From: Luteibacter jiangsuensis
GTDB taxonomy: Bacteria > Pseudomonadota > Gammaproteobacteria > Xanthomonadales > Rhodanobacteraceae
Direction: 5' to 3'
Length of the DNA stretch: 64,000 bases
Assembly (NCBI RefSeq): GCF_030812295.1
Contig: NZ_JAUSSK010000003.1
Span: 124,001 to 188,000 of the forward strand
The notes under the pieces were generated by a model. That model was not told where the DNA came from. It saw only the letters and a list, made by a program, of their open reading frames with translations, and made no database searches. A program made the translations under genes and the position numbers. Of the stretch, positions 26,442-36,534 are shown piece after piece (positions within the stretch are counted from its first letter, which is position 1; each line of letters starts with the position of its first letter).

Positions 26442-27398
26442 GTGGATACGTCCACCCCGATGCTGTTCAGCGGCAATGCGCACCGCGCGCTTGCCGACGA
26501 TGTCGCCGCCCGTCTCGGCATTCCGCTCGGCAAGGCCCTCGTCGGCCGGTTCAGCGATGGCGAGGCGCAGGTCGAGATCGAAGAGAACGTGCGCAAGCAG
26601 GAAGTCTTCGTCATCCAGCCGACGGGCGCGCCCAGCGCGGAGAACCTGTTCGACCTGCTGGTCCTGGTGGACGCGCTCAAGCGCGCCTCGGCCGGCAGCG
26701 TCACCGCGGTGATGCCGTATTTCGGCTACGCCCGCCAGGATCGCCGCCCGCGTTCGGCGCGCGTGCCGATCACGGCGAAGCTGGCCGCCAAGATGATCGC
26801 CACGGCCGGCGCGGACCGCGTGCTCACGATCGACCTGCACGCGGACCAGATCCAGGGATTCTTCGATATCCCGGTCGACAACGTGTACGCCTCGCCGGTG
26901 CTCCTGGCCGACATCTGGCGTCACCACAGCATGGACGACCTGATCGTGGTCAGCCCGGACGTCGGTGGCGTGGTGCGCGCGCGCGCGCTCGCCAAGCGCC
27001 TCGACGACGCCGACCTCGCGATCATCGACAAGCGCCGCCCGAAGGCGAACGTGGCCACGGTCATGAACATCATCGGCGACGTGGAAGGCAAGACCTGCGT
27101 GCTGGTGGACGACATCGTCGACACCGCCGGCACGCTCTGCGCCGCCGCGGCGGCGCTGAAGGAAAAGGGCGCCCGCAAGGTCGTCGCCTACTGCGTGCAT
27201 CCGGTGCTCTCGGGTGCCGCGATCGACAACCTGGAACACTCCCAGCTCGACCAGCTGGTGGTGACCAATACGCTGCCGTTGCGCGACAACGCCCGTAACT
27301 GTGCGAAAATCCGTCAGTTGTCGGTCGCGGAACTGCTCGCGGAGACGATACGCCGCATCGCCTTCGGCGAATCGGTGAGCTCGCTCTACATCGACTGA
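26442..27398 (+). CDS. prs: Ribose-phosphate pyrophosphokinase
   Basis: 318 residues. It makes PRPP from ribose-5-phosphate and ATP, feeding nucleotide, His and Trp synthesis. Seen are the ATP site [19 protein letters not shown], the flexible loop VSPDVGG, and the PRPP loop [13 protein letters not shown]. The GTG start at 26442 has AGGAG seven bases upstream; the ATG at 26460 would cut into the family N-terminus (MLFSGNAH). It ends SSLYID. Confidence 0.96.
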   Translation: MDTSTPMLFSGNAHRALADDVAARLGIPLGKALVGRFSDGEAQVEIEENVRKQEVFVIQPTGAPSAENLFDLLVLVDALKRASAGSVTAVMPYFGYARQDRRPRSARVPITAKLAAKMIATAGADRVLTIDLHADQIQGFFDIPVDNVYASPVLLADIWRHHSMDDLIVVSPDVGGVVRARALAKRLDDADLAIIDKRRPKANVATVMNIIGDVEGKTCVLVDDIVDTAGTLCAAAAALKEKGARKVVAYCVHPVLSGAAIDNLEHSQLDQLVVTNTLPLRDNARNCAKIRQLSVAELLAETIRRIAFGESVSSLYID

Positions 27399-27411
27399 TC
27401 CACCGTTTTTC

Positions 27412-27440
27412 GGGCTCCCCTGGTCGCGGGGGAGCCCTTT
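27412..27440 (+). terminator. Likely terminator after prs
   Basis: A stem GGGCTCCCC / GGGGAGCCC with an 8-base loop is followed by only TTTA. It is a probable but weak intrinsic terminator, perhaps allowing read-through into rplY. Confidence 0.6.
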
Positions 27441-27477
27441 ACCCACCGCCGCGAGGCGGTTTACTTGAGGCAACACC

Positions 27478-28119
27478 ATGGCTACCAATCATCAGCTCAC
27501 GGCCACGAGCCGCAGTGTGGAAGGGAAGGGTGCGAGCCGCCGCCTTCGCATCGCGGGCTACGTGCCGGCGATCGTGTACGGCGCGGGCGAAGCCCCACAG
27601 GCGATCCAGGTCCTTCACAACGACGTGCTGCTCGGCTCGCGTTTCGAGTCGTTCTACTCGTCGGTGATCGAACTGACCGTCGACGGCAAGAAGCAGAAGG
27701 TCCTGATCAAGGACTGGCAGAAGCATCCGTTCAAGCAGCTCATGCTGCACATGGACTTCCAGCGCGTGAACGAGAACGAGGCCATCAAGGTCGCCGTTCC
27801 GGTGCACTTCCTGAACCAGGAGAAGTCCCCGGCCGGCAAGACCGCCGGTCTGGTGATCTCGCACAACCTGACGGAAGTGACCGTCTCGTGCCTGCCGAAG
27901 AACCTGCCGGAGTTCATCGAACTCGACCTGGTCGACCTGAAGGCCGGCGACATCATCCACCTGTCCGACCTCAAGCTGCCGGCCGGCGTGGAAATCCCGG
28001 AACTGGGCCTTGGCAAGGAGCACGACGTCGCGGTCGTCACCGTGGCCTCGATCCAGGAAGAAGTCGATCCGGCAGCCGCCGAGGGTGGCGAAACCCCGCC
28101 GGCCGACGAAAAGAAGTAA
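27478..28119 (+). CDS. rplY: Ribosomal protein bL25 (CTC/TL5 form)
   Basis: 213 residues, the long two-domain form: a 5S-rRNA-binding N-domain (TATSRSVEGKGASRRLRIAGYVPAIVYG) and a C-terminal beta domain ending in an acidic and proline-containing tail. The short E. coli L25 has only about 94 residues. A GAGG-containing ribosome site (TTGAGGCAACACC) precedes ATG 27478. It lies between prs and pth as in other Lysobacterales and Pseudomonadales. Confidence 0.95.
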   Translation: MATNHQLTATSRSVEGKGASRRLRIAGYVPAIVYGAGEAPQAIQVLHNDVLLGSRFESFYSSVIELTVDGKKQKVLIKDWQKHPFKQLMLHMDFQRVNENEAIKVAVPVHFLNQEKSPAGKTAGLVISHNLTEVTVSCLPKNLPEFIELDLVDLKAGDIIHLSDLKLPAGVEIPELGLGKEHDVAVVTVASIQEEVDPAAAEGGETPPADEKK

Positions 28120-28129
28120 CCGGCACCGT

Positions 28130-28206
28130 GTGGGAGCCGCTTCAGCGGCGATGGGCGCCACGGCGTCACCGCTCCGTTGGCTTTTCGCCGATGAATCGGC
28201 TCCCAT
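28130..28206. repeat. REP-like repeat between rplY and pth
   Basis: A perfect variant B copy (28130-28152) begins 11 bases after the rplY stop. A degraded inverted partner (ATGAATCGGCTCCCAT, 28191-28206) lies 10 bases before the pth start. They could form a hairpin between the two genes. Confidence 0.75.
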
Positions 28207-28215
28207 ACATGCCTG

Positions 28216-28803
28216 ATGCGAACAATGGCGACACTTCGTCTTATTGTCGGCCTCGGTAACCCCGGGGCCGAATACGTCAGGACCCGGCACAACGCCGGGT
28301 TCTGGTGTGTCGACGCCCTGGCCATGGACCAGGGGGAGCGTTGGGCCTTCGACGGCAAGCTGCATGGCGAGACCTGCAAGCTGCGCATCGGGGGCGAAAC
28401 CGTCTGGCTGCTCAAGCCCGCGACGTTCATGAACAAGAGTGGCATCGCCGTCGCCTCGGCGTTGCGCTACTACAAGATCGCGCCGGAGGAGTGCCTCGTC
28501 GCCCACGACGAACTGGACCTCCCGCCCGGCACCGTCCGCATGAAGTTCGATGGCGGCCACGGCGGCCAGAACGGATTGCGCGACATCGTGGCCCATCTGG
28601 GTCATGGCAAGTTCCATCGCCTGCGGATCGGCATCGGCCATCCGGGGCACAAGGACAAGGTCACCCCGTGGGTGCTCGGCCGCCCGAACGCGGCGGACGA
28701 GGACGCCATCATGCACGGCATCGGGCGCGCGTTCGACGTGCTGCCGCTGGCGCTCGACGGCAAGTTCGACGAGGCGATGAAGCGCCTGCACACGGTCGCC
28801 TGA
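28216..28803 (+). CDS. pth: Peptidyl-tRNA hydrolase
   Basis: 195 residues. It frees tRNA from stalled peptidyl-tRNA. Marks are [22 protein letters not shown] with the catalytic His in [26 protein letters not shown] and [12 protein letters not shown]. The start may be 28216 (MRTMATLRL) or the ATG at 28225; neither has a clear ribosome site, perhaps because the REP lies directly upstream. It precedes ychF as in E. coli. Confidence 0.96.
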   Translation: MRTMATLRLIVGLGNPGAEYVRTRHNAGFWCVDALAMDQGERWAFDGKLHGETCKLRIGGETVWLLKPATFMNKSGIAVASALRYYKIAPEECLVAHDELDLPPGTVRMKFDGGHGGQNGLRDIVAHLGHGKFHRLRIGIGHPGHKDKVTPWVLGRPNAADEDAIMHGIGRAFDVLPLALDGKFDEAMKRLHTVA

Positions 28804-28838
28804 CCGCCCCCCTACACCAACCGGACACAAGATTCGCC

Positions 28839-29930
28839 ATGGGCATCAAATGCGGCATCGTCGGCCTTCCCAACGTCGGCAAGTCCACCCTGTTCAACGC
28901 GCTGACCAAGGCCGGCATCGCCGCGGCCAACTTCCCGTTCTGCACGATCGAGCCGAATACCGGCATCGTTCCGGTGCCCGATCCGCGTCTGGACGAGCTT
29001 GCAACCATCGTGAAGCCGCAGCGCGTGATCCCCACCACGATGGAGTTCGTCGACATCGCGGGCCTGGTGGCGGGCGCGTCGAAAGGTGAGGGCCTGGGCA
29101 ACAAGTTCCTGGCCCATATCCGCGAGACCGATGCCATCGCCCACGTCGTTCGCTGCTTCGAAGACGGCAACGTGATCCACGTGGCGAACAAGGTCGACCC
29201 CATCGCCGACATCGAGACCATCGATACGGAGCTGGCGTTGGCCGATCTCGAAGCCGTGCTGAAGGCCCTCGATCGCGCCACCCGCTCGGCCAAGGCGAAC
29301 GACAAGGACGCGCTGGCGAGGAAGCCGGTGCTCGAGAAGCTCGCCAAGGCCCTGGACCAGGGCAAGTCGGCGCGCGCCGCCGGCCTCGATGCCGAGGAAA
29401 AAGCCCTCGTCCGCGACATGTTCCTGATCACCATGAAGCCGCTCATGTATATCGCGAACGTCGCGGAAGACGGCTTCGAGAACAATCCGCACCTGGACGC
29501 CGTGCGCGCCCGCGCCGTGGAAGAGGGTGCCGAGGTGGTGCCGGTTTGCGCGGCCATCGAGGAAGAGCTGTCCCAGTTGGAAGACGCAGACCGCGACGAG
29601 TTCCTCAAGGACCTCGGGCTCGACGAACCGGGCCTCAACCGCGTGATCCGCGCGGGCTACAAGCTGCTCGGGCTGCAGACCTACTTCACCGCCGGCGAGA
29701 AGGAAGTCCGCGCCTGGCAGGTCCGCGCAGGCTCCACCGCCCCGCAGGCCGCCGCAGTCATCCATACCGACTTCGAGCGCGGTTTCATCCGTGCCGAAAC
29801 GGTCGCCTACGACGACTTCATCAAGTTCAAGGGCGAGCAGGGCGCGAAGGAAGCCGGCCGCCTGCGCCTGGAAGGCAAGGAATACCTCGTCAAGGAAGGC
29901 GACATCCTGCACTTCCGCTTCAACGTCTGA
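28839..29930 (+). CDS. ychF: Ribosome-associated ATPase YchF
   Basis: 363 residues, the same length as E. coli YchF/EngD. An Obg-family P-loop protein that prefers [20 protein letters not shown], then [12 protein letters not shown] and [20 protein letters not shown], a helical insert (about 130-210), and a C-terminal TGS domain ([17 protein letters not shown] onwards). It binds ribosomes and is linked to oxidative-stress control. It ends 11 bases before a REP copy. Confidence 0.97.
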   Translation: MGIKCGIVGLPNVGKSTLFNALTKAGIAAANFPFCTIEPNTGIVPVPDPRLDELATIVKPQRVIPTTMEFVDIAGLVAGASKGEGLGNKFLAHIRETDAIAHVVRCFEDGNVIHVANKVDPIADIETIDTELALADLEAVLKALDRATRSAKANDKDALARKPVLEKLAKALDQGKSARAAGLDAEEKALVRDMFLITMKPLMYIANVAEDGFENNPHLDAVRARAVEEGAEVVPVCAAIEEELSQLEDADRDEFLKDLGLDEPGLNRVIRAGYKLLGLQTYFTAGEKEVRAWQVRAGSTAPQAAAVIHTDFERGFIRAETVAYDDFIKFKGEQGAKEAGRLRLEGKEYLVKEGDILHFRFNV

Positions 29931-29941
29931 CCGGAATCCCT

Positions 29942-29964
29942 GTGGGAGCCGCTTCAGCGGCGAT
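29942..29964. repeat. Single REP-like repeat between ychF and membrane-protein gene
   Basis: A perfect variant B copy. No nearby partner is seen. The TGA stop of the minus-strand gene lies inside it. Confidence 0.85.
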
Positions 29965-30298
29965 CCCGCGGCAGCGGACCAGGGTGCGACCGGCGACGAG
30001 ACCGGCGCTCCGAGCGGGCGTCGAGTGCCTTGCTAGCGGCCGCCCAGGTGACGAGGCCGCTAGCGATGCCCAGGGTCCATAGGATGCCGTGAAGGTCGAG
30101 AAAGGCGCCATGGAGCAACTGGCGTGTGGCGCTCGCGGCGTCGGTAGCGAACGCGACGTCGATCGCGAAGCAAGCCTGTACCGAGAGGATGCCGATCAGG
30201 AACAGCAAGGGGTAGGGGATGAGCTTGATGATGTCGTCGATGATAAAGACGACATCCAGTACGGGGTTCCAGAGGGCACTCCAGATATCCTGAATCAT
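29954..30298 (-). CDS. Small membrane protein of unknown function
   Basis: 114 residues from ATG 30298 (ATG 30313 is an alternative). Two or three hydrophobic segments (VVFIIDDIIKLIPYPLLFLIGILSVQACF, ILWTLGIASGLVTWAAA) and a basic C-terminal tail (ARSERRSRRRSHPGPLPRDRR). The tail ends inside a REP repeat, whose palindrome provides the TGA stop. It is convergent with ychF and divergent from the OhrR-type gene. I recognise no family. The opposite-strand frame over the same region is charged and looks like a shadow. Confidence 0.55.
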   Translation of the reverse strand: MIQDIWSALWNPVLDVVFIIDDIIKLIPYPLLFLIGILSVQACFAIDVAFATDAASATRQLLHGAFLDLHGILWTLGIASGLVTWAAASKALDARSERRSRRRSHPGPLPRDRR

Positions 30299-30365
30299 CG
30301 CGGCCCCGGCCATCCCAATGGATGGAGTGGATCATATCTGCCTCGCAAATCCCTGCTTGTCAGGC

Positions 30366-30407
30366 GCAATTGAATCGCTTGCAATTGAATATCGGCGCCC
30401 CTAGATT
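30366..30407 (+). promoter_or_regulatory. Promoter and probable operator of ohrR-like gene
   Basis: TTGCAA (30379-30384) and TAGATT (30402-30407) are 17 bases apart. The -35 box lies in a direct repeat GCAATTGAAT (30366-30375 and 30381-30390), AT-rich with CAATTG cores like OhrR sites. The predicted start of transcription falls at or next to the ATG at 30414, so the message may be leaderless; no ribosome site is visible. Confidence 0.6.
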
Positions 30408-30413
30408 GCTGCA

Positions 30414-30881
30414 ATGAGCAAGAAATCCCTGCCAGCTGGCCTCGAACCACCGCGCACCCTCGACGGGCAGCTGTGCTTCGCCCTGTATTCGGCGAACCTG
30501 GCCATGGGGAAGCTTTACCGCCAGTTGCTGGCGAAGCTGGATCTGACGTACCCGCAGTACCTGGTCATGCTGGTGCTGTGGGAGGGTGACGGGATCACGG
30601 TCTCGGAGTTGGGCGAGCGCCTGTACCTCGACTCCGCCACGCTCACTCCCTTGCTCAAGCGCCTGCAATCGGCGGGGCTGGTGCAGCGTACGCGCGGCAC
30701 GCGGGATGAGCGGCAGGTCATCGTCACCCTGACCGACGAAGGAAGGGCACTGCGCGCAAAGGCCGGCCACGTGCCGGAAGAGGTTTTCTGCGCGACCGGC
30801 TGCGAGGTCGACGAGTTGATCAGACTCAAGCGCCAACTGGAGACCCTGCGTTCGAGCCTGATCGACGGCAACAGGAACTGA
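30414..30881 (+). CDS. ohrR: MarR-family regulator, OhrR type
   Basis: 155 residues. The N-terminal [13 protein letters not shown] places a Cys at residue 21, matching the peroxide-sensing Cys of OhrR. The winged helix follows ([65 protein letters not shown]). OhrR represses the organic hydroperoxide reductase gene ohr until the Cys is oxidised. No ohr gene lies next to it here, which is unusual; its target is either elsewhere or the divergent membrane-protein gene. Autorepression through the upstream repeat is likely. Confidence 0.88.
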   Translation: MSKKSLPAGLEPPRTLDGQLCFALYSANLAMGKLYRQLLAKLDLTYPQYLVMLVLWEGDGITVSELGERLYLDSATLTPLLKRLQSAGLVQRTRGTRDERQVIVTLTDEGRALRAKAGHVPEEVFCATGCEVDELIRLKRQLETLRSSLIDGNRN

Positions 30882-30891
30882 GGCGGCGGCT

Positions 30892-31275
30892 TCAGCCTTC
30901 CGGCGCGGTCATCTGCCGCTGCATGTGGTCGAGGTACTGGTCGAGTTCCGCCACGTTGGCGAACACCTCGGCGACGGGCACCGCCTTCACGATCTCGAAG
31001 ACCTTCTTGACCTGCGGTTGCGGGTTGAGCAAGAGCGTGCGGCCCTCGCGATCGTGCATCTGCTTGCGCAGCTGCGCGAGGCTGCGCAGCCCGGCGCTGC
31101 TGATGTACTCCAGCGCCGATAGGTCGATGACCAGGGTGCCGCCGTTGTCGACCAGCGGCGTGATGTCGTGCATCGCCTCGTCGAACGCGGCGAACGTGGC
31201 GGCGTCGAGCCGCCCTTCGAGCCACACGGTGCTGCGGTCGGTGGTCGGGCTTTCGCTGCGGACGATCAGGGTCAT
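30892..31275 (-). CDS. STAS-domain anti-sigma-factor antagonist
   Basis: 127 residues of a single STAS domain: [41 protein letters not shown] with the phosphorylatable Ser59/Ser60, ending in a short tail. In partner-switching systems the unphosphorylated form binds the RsbW-like kinase and frees its target. Its start overlaps the kinase stop by 4 bases, and it is the last of three genes. Confidence 0.9.
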   Translation of the reverse strand: MTLIVRSESPTTDRSTVWLEGRLDAATFAAFDEAMHDITPLVDNGGTLVIDLSALEYISSAGLRSLAQLRKQMHDREGRTLLLNPQPQVKKVFEIVKAVPVAEVFANVAELDQYLDHMQRQMTAPEG

Positions 31276-31691
31276 GTGGCGGGCTCGTCGAAAGGGTCGA
31301 AGCGGATGACGACACGGTTGCCGTGTGCGTCGCGTGCATAGTGGAAGTCGCTGGCGATGCTGCGAGCTAGGTGTAGTCCGAGACCGCCGATATCGCGGCG
31401 GGCGATGTCCCCGGGAAGGTGCGGGGGCTCGTGCTGGAGCGGATCGAACGCCATGGCGTCGTCGCGCAATTCCAGGTGGACCGCATCGGCCTCGATCCGG
31501 AGCGTGATCTCGATGCTGCCGTCGCGTCCGTCCGGATAGCCGTGGCGCACCGTGTTCACCAGCAGTTCCTCGAGCACCAGGCGTACGTCCGCGCGGCAGG
31601 CGGGGTCGACCTCGGCGCGGTCCAGCGTGCCTTCGGCCCGGTCCAGCGCGAGGAACACGTCTTCGAGCCGGTTAGGAATGCGCAGCCGCAT
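31272..31691 (-). CDS. RsbW-like serine kinase (HATPase)
   Basis: 139 residues of the GHKL fold: N-box [15 protein letters not shown] (residues 38-52), [11 protein letters not shown] (G1-like) and [19 protein letters not shown] (G2). Such kinases phosphorylate the STAS antagonist and bind a sigma factor or another output. ATG 31691 lies inside the end of the upstream phosphatase gene (20-base overlap); the longer frame upstream is a shadow. Confidence 0.88.
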   Translation of the reverse strand: MRLRIPNRLEDVFLALDRAEGTLDRAEVDPACRADVRLVLEELLVNTVRHGYPDGRDGSIEITLRIEADAVHLELRDDAMAFDPLQHEPPHLPGDIARRDIGGLGLHLARSIASDFHYARDAHGNRVVIRFDPFDEPAT

Positions 31692-33585
31692 CGAGGCGGA
31701 CTCCCTCGGCGCCGCTGTCGTGCCAGGTGAGCGCGAGCAGTGCGATGTCGTCGTAGGCGGGAGCGCCATCCACGTAAGCGTCGACGTCGCCGAGGACACG
31801 TTCCACGTAGGCTTCCGGCGCGGCGCCTTCCTCGATGCGCGCGACACTGTCGAGGATCGCATGGGTGCCGTAAAGGCGCTGGTTTCCCGCATGCGCCTCA
31901 CTGACGCCATCGGTGTACATGAGCAAGGTATCGCCCCCAAGCAGCGTAAGTACGCGTACAGGGTAGCGCGCTTCGCGGTCCAGGCCGAGCGCCGGCCCGG
32001 TTTCGACATCCACCAGGATGGCGCTGCCCCCGGCATGCAGTACCGGTTGTTCGTGGCCGGCACTGGCCAGCGTGAGCAGTCCGGTCTCGGTTTCGACGAC
32101 ACCGCAAAGCAGGGTGACGAACATGCAGGTGTCGTTGCCCTTGCAAAGCTCCCGGTTCAGCGCGCCCAGGATGTCGCTGGGCGAGCGTGCGTGGGTGGCG
32201 AGGGTGCGCGCGAGGGTGATCGTGCGTGCCATGAACAACGCGGCGGGGATGCCCTTGTCCGAGACATCCCCCACCATGACGCAGACATGCCGCGCGCCGA
32301 GGGTGAAATAGGTGTACAGGTCGCCACCCACCGCGCTCGCCGGGCGCAGCGCGGCATGCAGTTCGATACGGCCGTCCGCCGCGAGCCAGTGCGGCTCGGG
32401 GATCAGGGCCAGCTGGATCTGCCGGGCGATCTCCAGTTCGCTGGTCATGCGCTCCTGCTCGCGGGCGATGCGCTTGGCCGTGTCGATGTGACCGGCCAGT
32501 TGGTGTCGCATCTGGTCGAACGCCCGTGTGAGGCGGCCCACCTCGTCGTTGCGCCGTAGCTGGGGCAGGGCGAAGTCGAGTTCGCCGCGCGCGACGTCCT
32601 CGACACGTTCGGAGAGGACCGCCAGCGGAGCCATCAGCCGCCGCGTGATGACCAGTGCGATGAGGGAAACACCCGCCAGTGCGAGGACACCGAGGAGAAT
32701 GTCCACCGTGTAGGCCTGGCGAAGATCGGCCAGGACCTGCTGCTCGGGCATCGTCAGGCCGAAGGTCCAGTGGGTGCCGGTGATCGGGACGAAGTAGACC
32801 CACACGGGCTCGCTGACCCGGCCACCCATCTCGGGCGTGATCCGGACCGGGTTGCGCCCCTCGGCGATGGCTGCGAGCAGTGGTTTGCTGCCCCGCGTGC
32901 CGATATAGGAGGTCCAGTCATGGGCAAGGAACTCACCGCTGGCGTCGATGACGAAGGCCGAGGCGTGCTCCGGTTTGTTCAGCTCACCGAGCAGCTGCTG
33001 TAGCCAGTCGAGGCTGATGGTGGCGTCGGCGACGCCGATCACGGACCGGGGCTTGCCAGGGATGGCGACGGAATAACCCACCAGCGGGTCGCGGCGCTCC
33101 ACCGAATGGAAAGGTGCCTGCCAGCATCCATGTTCGCAGTTCAGTCCACGGACGAACCATGGCGCCCGCCAGTACAGCTCGGGGTCGGCCAGGCGGCTGC
33201 CCATGCTCAGCTTGCCGTCGATCGCGCGCCGGGCCACCGGCGCGTCCTCGTCGCGGGGCGCATCCGTGTTGCGCGGAATGAACGCGGCGCTGATGTCGAC
33301 CAGTTCCGGGTTGACCGCGAGGGTGTCCCGGATCAGGGCCGGGGCTTCGTCCCGGCGCGTGCCCAGAATGCCGGCCAGGACCTGGGACACCTTGGCGACG
33401 CCGTCGATACGGCCCTTTATGCGCGTCGCAGCCCAGCCTGAGACGGCCGCGGCCTCGCGCTCCGTCTGTTTGAGGATCTGTTCCCGGGTATGCGACAGCA
33501 TCAGCCCGCCTGTGACGACCAGGACGATCGCCGACCCCAGGAGGACGCCCAGGGCGAGCCGCGAGGCGACGCTGCGAAGGACCAT
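31672..33585 (-). CDS. Cache-HAMP-SpoIIE sensor phosphatase
   Basis: 637 residues: membrane helix 1 (about 8-30), a periplasmic Cache-type sensor (about 40-285, with RAPWFVRGLNCEHGCWQAPFH), helix 2 (about 295-315), HAMP (about 316-370), a coiled linker (AREQERMTSELEIARQIQLALIPEP) and a PP2C/SpoIIE domain with GGDLYTYF, VGDVSDKGIPAALFMA, MYTDGVSEA and YDDIALLAL. It probably dephosphorylates the STAS protein on sensing an outside signal. It is the first gene of a phosphatase-kinase-antagonist operon; no sigma factor gene is adjacent. Confidence 0.92.
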   Translation of the reverse strand: MVLRSVASRLALGVLLGSAIVLVVTGGLMLSHTREQILKQTEREAAAVSGWAATRIKGRIDGVAKVSQVLAGILGTRRDEAPALIRDTLAVNPELVDISAAFIPRNTDAPRDEDAPVARRAIDGKLSMGSRLADPELYWRAPWFVRGLNCEHGCWQAPFHSVERRDPLVGYSVAIPGKPRSVIGVADATISLDWLQQLLGELNKPEHASAFVIDASGEFLAHDWTSYIGTRGSKPLLAAIAEGRNPVRITPEMGGRVSEPVWVYFVPITGTHWTFGLTMPEQQVLADLRQAYTVDILLGVLALAGVSLIALVITRRLMAPLAVLSERVEDVARGELDFALPQLRRNDEVGRLTRAFDQMRHQLAGHIDTAKRIAREQERMTSELEIARQIQLALIPEPHWLAADGRIELHAALRPASAVGGDLYTYFTLGARHVCVMVGDVSDKGIPAALFMARTITLARTLATHARSPSDILGALNRELCKGNDTCMFVTLLCGVVETETGLLTLASAGHEQPVLHAGGSAILVDVETGPALGLDREARYPVRVLTLLGGDTLLMYTDGVSEAHAGNQRLYGTHAILDSVARIEEGAAPEAYVERVLGDVDAYVDGAPAYDDIALLALTWHDSGAEGVRLDAAAHS

Positions 33586-33687
33586 AGAGGGCTCCAGTGG
33601 GCTATGCCTCGGAATCTATGCTGCCCCGGGCGGGCCCACAAGCCGCCGGAGCGTCATACTGTGATCTTTTCCCAGACAGGTAAGGGC

Positions 33688-34173
33688 ATGTCCGGCACCC
33701 AGCGCGAGGTCGAATTCCGCTTCCTGGCCCAACCGACCGATGTGAACTTCGGCGGCAAGGTCCACGGTGGCATGGCGATGAAATGGCTCGACCAGGCAGG
33801 CTACGCCTGTGCGGTGGGCTGGAGTGGCGCCTATTGCGTCACCGCATCGGTCAGCGGCATCCAGTTCCTCGCCCCCATCCTGATCGGTGACCTGGTCACG
33901 GTGCGGGCACGGCTGATCCACACCGGCACCTCGAGCATGCATCTCTCGGTGGATGTGCTCGCGCGCGACCTGCGTAGCGGTGAAGAGCGGCTGGCCACCA
34001 GCTGCGTGATGGTCTTCGTGGCGCTGGACAAGCCCGACGGTGGCAAGCCCACGGCGGTACCGCCCTGGACGCCCGTGGAGGAGAGGGACCGGCGCCTGCA
34101 GGAATACGCGCTGAAGCTGATGGAAATGTCGCGGGCGATGGAGCCGCTGGTCCGCGCCACACGCGAGGCCTGA
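33688..34173 (+). CDS. Acyl-CoA thioesterase (hotdog fold)
   Basis: 161 residues of the YciA/BFIT-like hotdog group: FLAQPTDVNFGGKVHGGMAMKWLDQAGYACA contains the substrate loop and hot-dog helix, and then TASVSGIQFLAPILIGDLVTVRARL. It hydrolyses acyl-CoA, with chain preference unknown. ATG 33688 is preferred on the basis of the homologous N-terminus and the AGGTAAGGGC before it; GTG 33661 in frame would add nine residues. A REP pair follows at once. Confidence 0.88.
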   Translation: MSGTQREVEFRFLAQPTDVNFGGKVHGGMAMKWLDQAGYACAVGWSGAYCVTASVSGIQFLAPILIGDLVTVRARLIHTGTSSMHLSVDVLARDLRSGEERLATSCVMVFVALDKPDGGKPTAVPPWTPVEERDRRLQEYALKLMEMSRAMEPLVRATREA

Positions 34174-34234
34174 ATCGCCGACAGGGCCCCCACCGGGCGG
34201 CCTTGATCCGGTGGGAGCCGACCCTGTCGGCGAT
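34174..34234. repeat. REP-like inverted pair before the tRNA-tuf operon
   Basis: A shortened inverted variant A copy (34174-34193) and a perfect forward copy (34211-34234) face each other. The TGA stop of the thioesterase ends one base before. The pair may act as a terminator-like stem. Confidence 0.8.
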
Positions 34235-34369
34235 TCATTCCGCCGAAACGCTTCACTTCCCCACGACCCGCCGCTACACTGCGCGACCCCCTCGCCAGGC
34301 ACCCGTCCCGGCGGGGTGTCGTGGCGTTCGGAAGCCGCTGCCGCATGTGATTTCAGCGTGCGGAAGTTG

Positions 34370-34398
34370 TTGACAGTTTCCGGGACGCTCGCGACAAT
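34370..34398 (+). promoter_or_regulatory. Promoter of the tRNA-tuf operon
   Basis: TTGACA (34370-34375), 17 bases, GACAAT (34393-34398). It lies 15 bases before the tRNA-Tyr gene, as expected for a strong stable-RNA promoter. The rest of 34235-34369 shows no gene. Confidence 0.85.
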
Positions 34399-34412
34399 AG
34401 GCGTTCTTTGTT

Positions 34413-34498
34413 GGAGGAATACCCAAGCGGCCAACGGGGGCAGACTGTAAATCTGCTGGCTTACGCCTTCGGTGGTTCGAATCCACCTTCCTCCACCA
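34413..34498 (+). tRNA. tRNA-Tyr (GTA)
   Basis: An 86-base class II tRNA with a long variable arm. The acceptor GGAGGAA pairs with TTCCTCC, the anticodon is GTA in ACTGTAAAT, and CCA is encoded. First of three tRNAs before tuf. Confidence 0.97.
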
Positions 34499-34515
34499 GA
34501 CGAGTTCCGCGTAGT

Positions 34516-34589
34516 GCGGGAGTAGTTCAATGGTAGAACTTCAGCCTTCCAAGCTGATTGTGCGGGTTCGATTCCCGTCTCCCGCTCCA
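34516..34589 (+). tRNA. tRNA-Gly (TCC)
   Basis: 74 bases. The acceptor GCGGGAG pairs with CTCCCGC, the anticodon loop CTTCCAA gives TCC, and CCA is encoded. Lies 17 bases after tRNA-Tyr. Confidence 0.97.
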
Positions 34590-34615
34590 TTGTTCTCACG
34601 CGCGCTGCGTCACGT

Positions 34616-34691
<76 letters not shown>

Positions 34692-34754
34692 TCTTCGTCG
34701 TCCGCGGCGGTTCCTTTTTTACTATCTCATTGGCTCCAGCGGAGTTTAGCGCTC

Positions 34755-35945
<1,191 letters not shown>

Positions 35946-35958
35946 GAAGACAAGCGAT

Positions 35959-36016
35959 GCCAGTCCTTCGGGGCTGGCACCCGGTCGCGGGGCGGGTGGG
36001 TCATTGACCGCCCGCC
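35959..36016 (+). other. Two hairpins between tuf 1 and tRNA-Trp
   Basis: GCCAGTCC-TTCG-GGGCTGGC (35959-35978, a UUCG-type tetraloop) and a longer stem GGCGGG...CCCGCC (35991-36016). Neither has a T tract, so they are more likely processing or pausing structures upstream of tRNA-Trp than terminators. Confidence 0.45.
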
Positions 36017-36041
36017 TTCGCGGTTCCACTGTTTTACCTGT

Positions 36042-36117
<76 letters not shown>

Positions 36118-36130
36118 CTCTTGAGTGCGC

Positions 36131-36526
36131 ATGAATACGAAGGCACAAGAAGCCAAGGGTTTGAGCCCGGCCGATATCGGCAAGCTGGCGCTTGCGCTGG
36201 TCGTGCTCGCCGCAGGCATCGTCGGTTTCTACTATTTCAGCGATAACCCGAACGTGCCGTCGTTTGCGCGCGTCGCCGGTGTGCTCGTCGCTGTCGCGGC
36301 CGCCCTGGCGATCGGCGCTTTCACGGCCCCGGGTCGCAAGCTGCGTGGCTTTGTCACCGAATCGCAGTTCGAGTTGCGCAAGGTCGTCTGGCCGTCGCGC
36401 GACGAAACGCTGAAGACCACCGGTATCATCATGGTGGTCGTCGTCATTCTTTCGCTGTTGATGGGGCTGATCGACTGGTTGCTGAAGTCGCTCGTGCTCG
36501 ATTGGCTGTTGAAACTCGGACATTGA
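36131..36526 (+). CDS. secE: Preprotein translocase subunit SecE
   Basis: 131 residues with three membrane helices, the E. coli-like long form: two N-terminal helices (about 15-35 and 45-65), the conserved amphipathic ESQFELRKVVWPSRDETLKTT, and a final helix. It is an essential part of the SecYEG channel. ATG 36131 was chosen over the GTG at 36125. Confidence 0.95.
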   Translation: MNTKAQEAKGLSPADIGKLALALVVLAAGIVGFYYFSDNPNVPSFARVAGVLVAVAAALAIGAFTAPGRKLRGFVTESQFELRKVVWPSRDETLKTTGIIMVVVVILSLLMGLIDWLLKSLVLDWLLKLGH

Positions 36527-36534
36527 GGTAAGGC

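Noticed and set aside
30089-30373. 94-residue plus-strand frame opposite the small membrane protein
   Set aside because: The minus-strand product has coherent membrane helices; the plus-strand one is its charged complement.
35959-36016. Terminator between tuf 1 and tRNA-Trp
   Set aside because: The hairpins have no T tract and the downstream tRNA-Trp-secE-nusG genes are expected to be co-transcribed.
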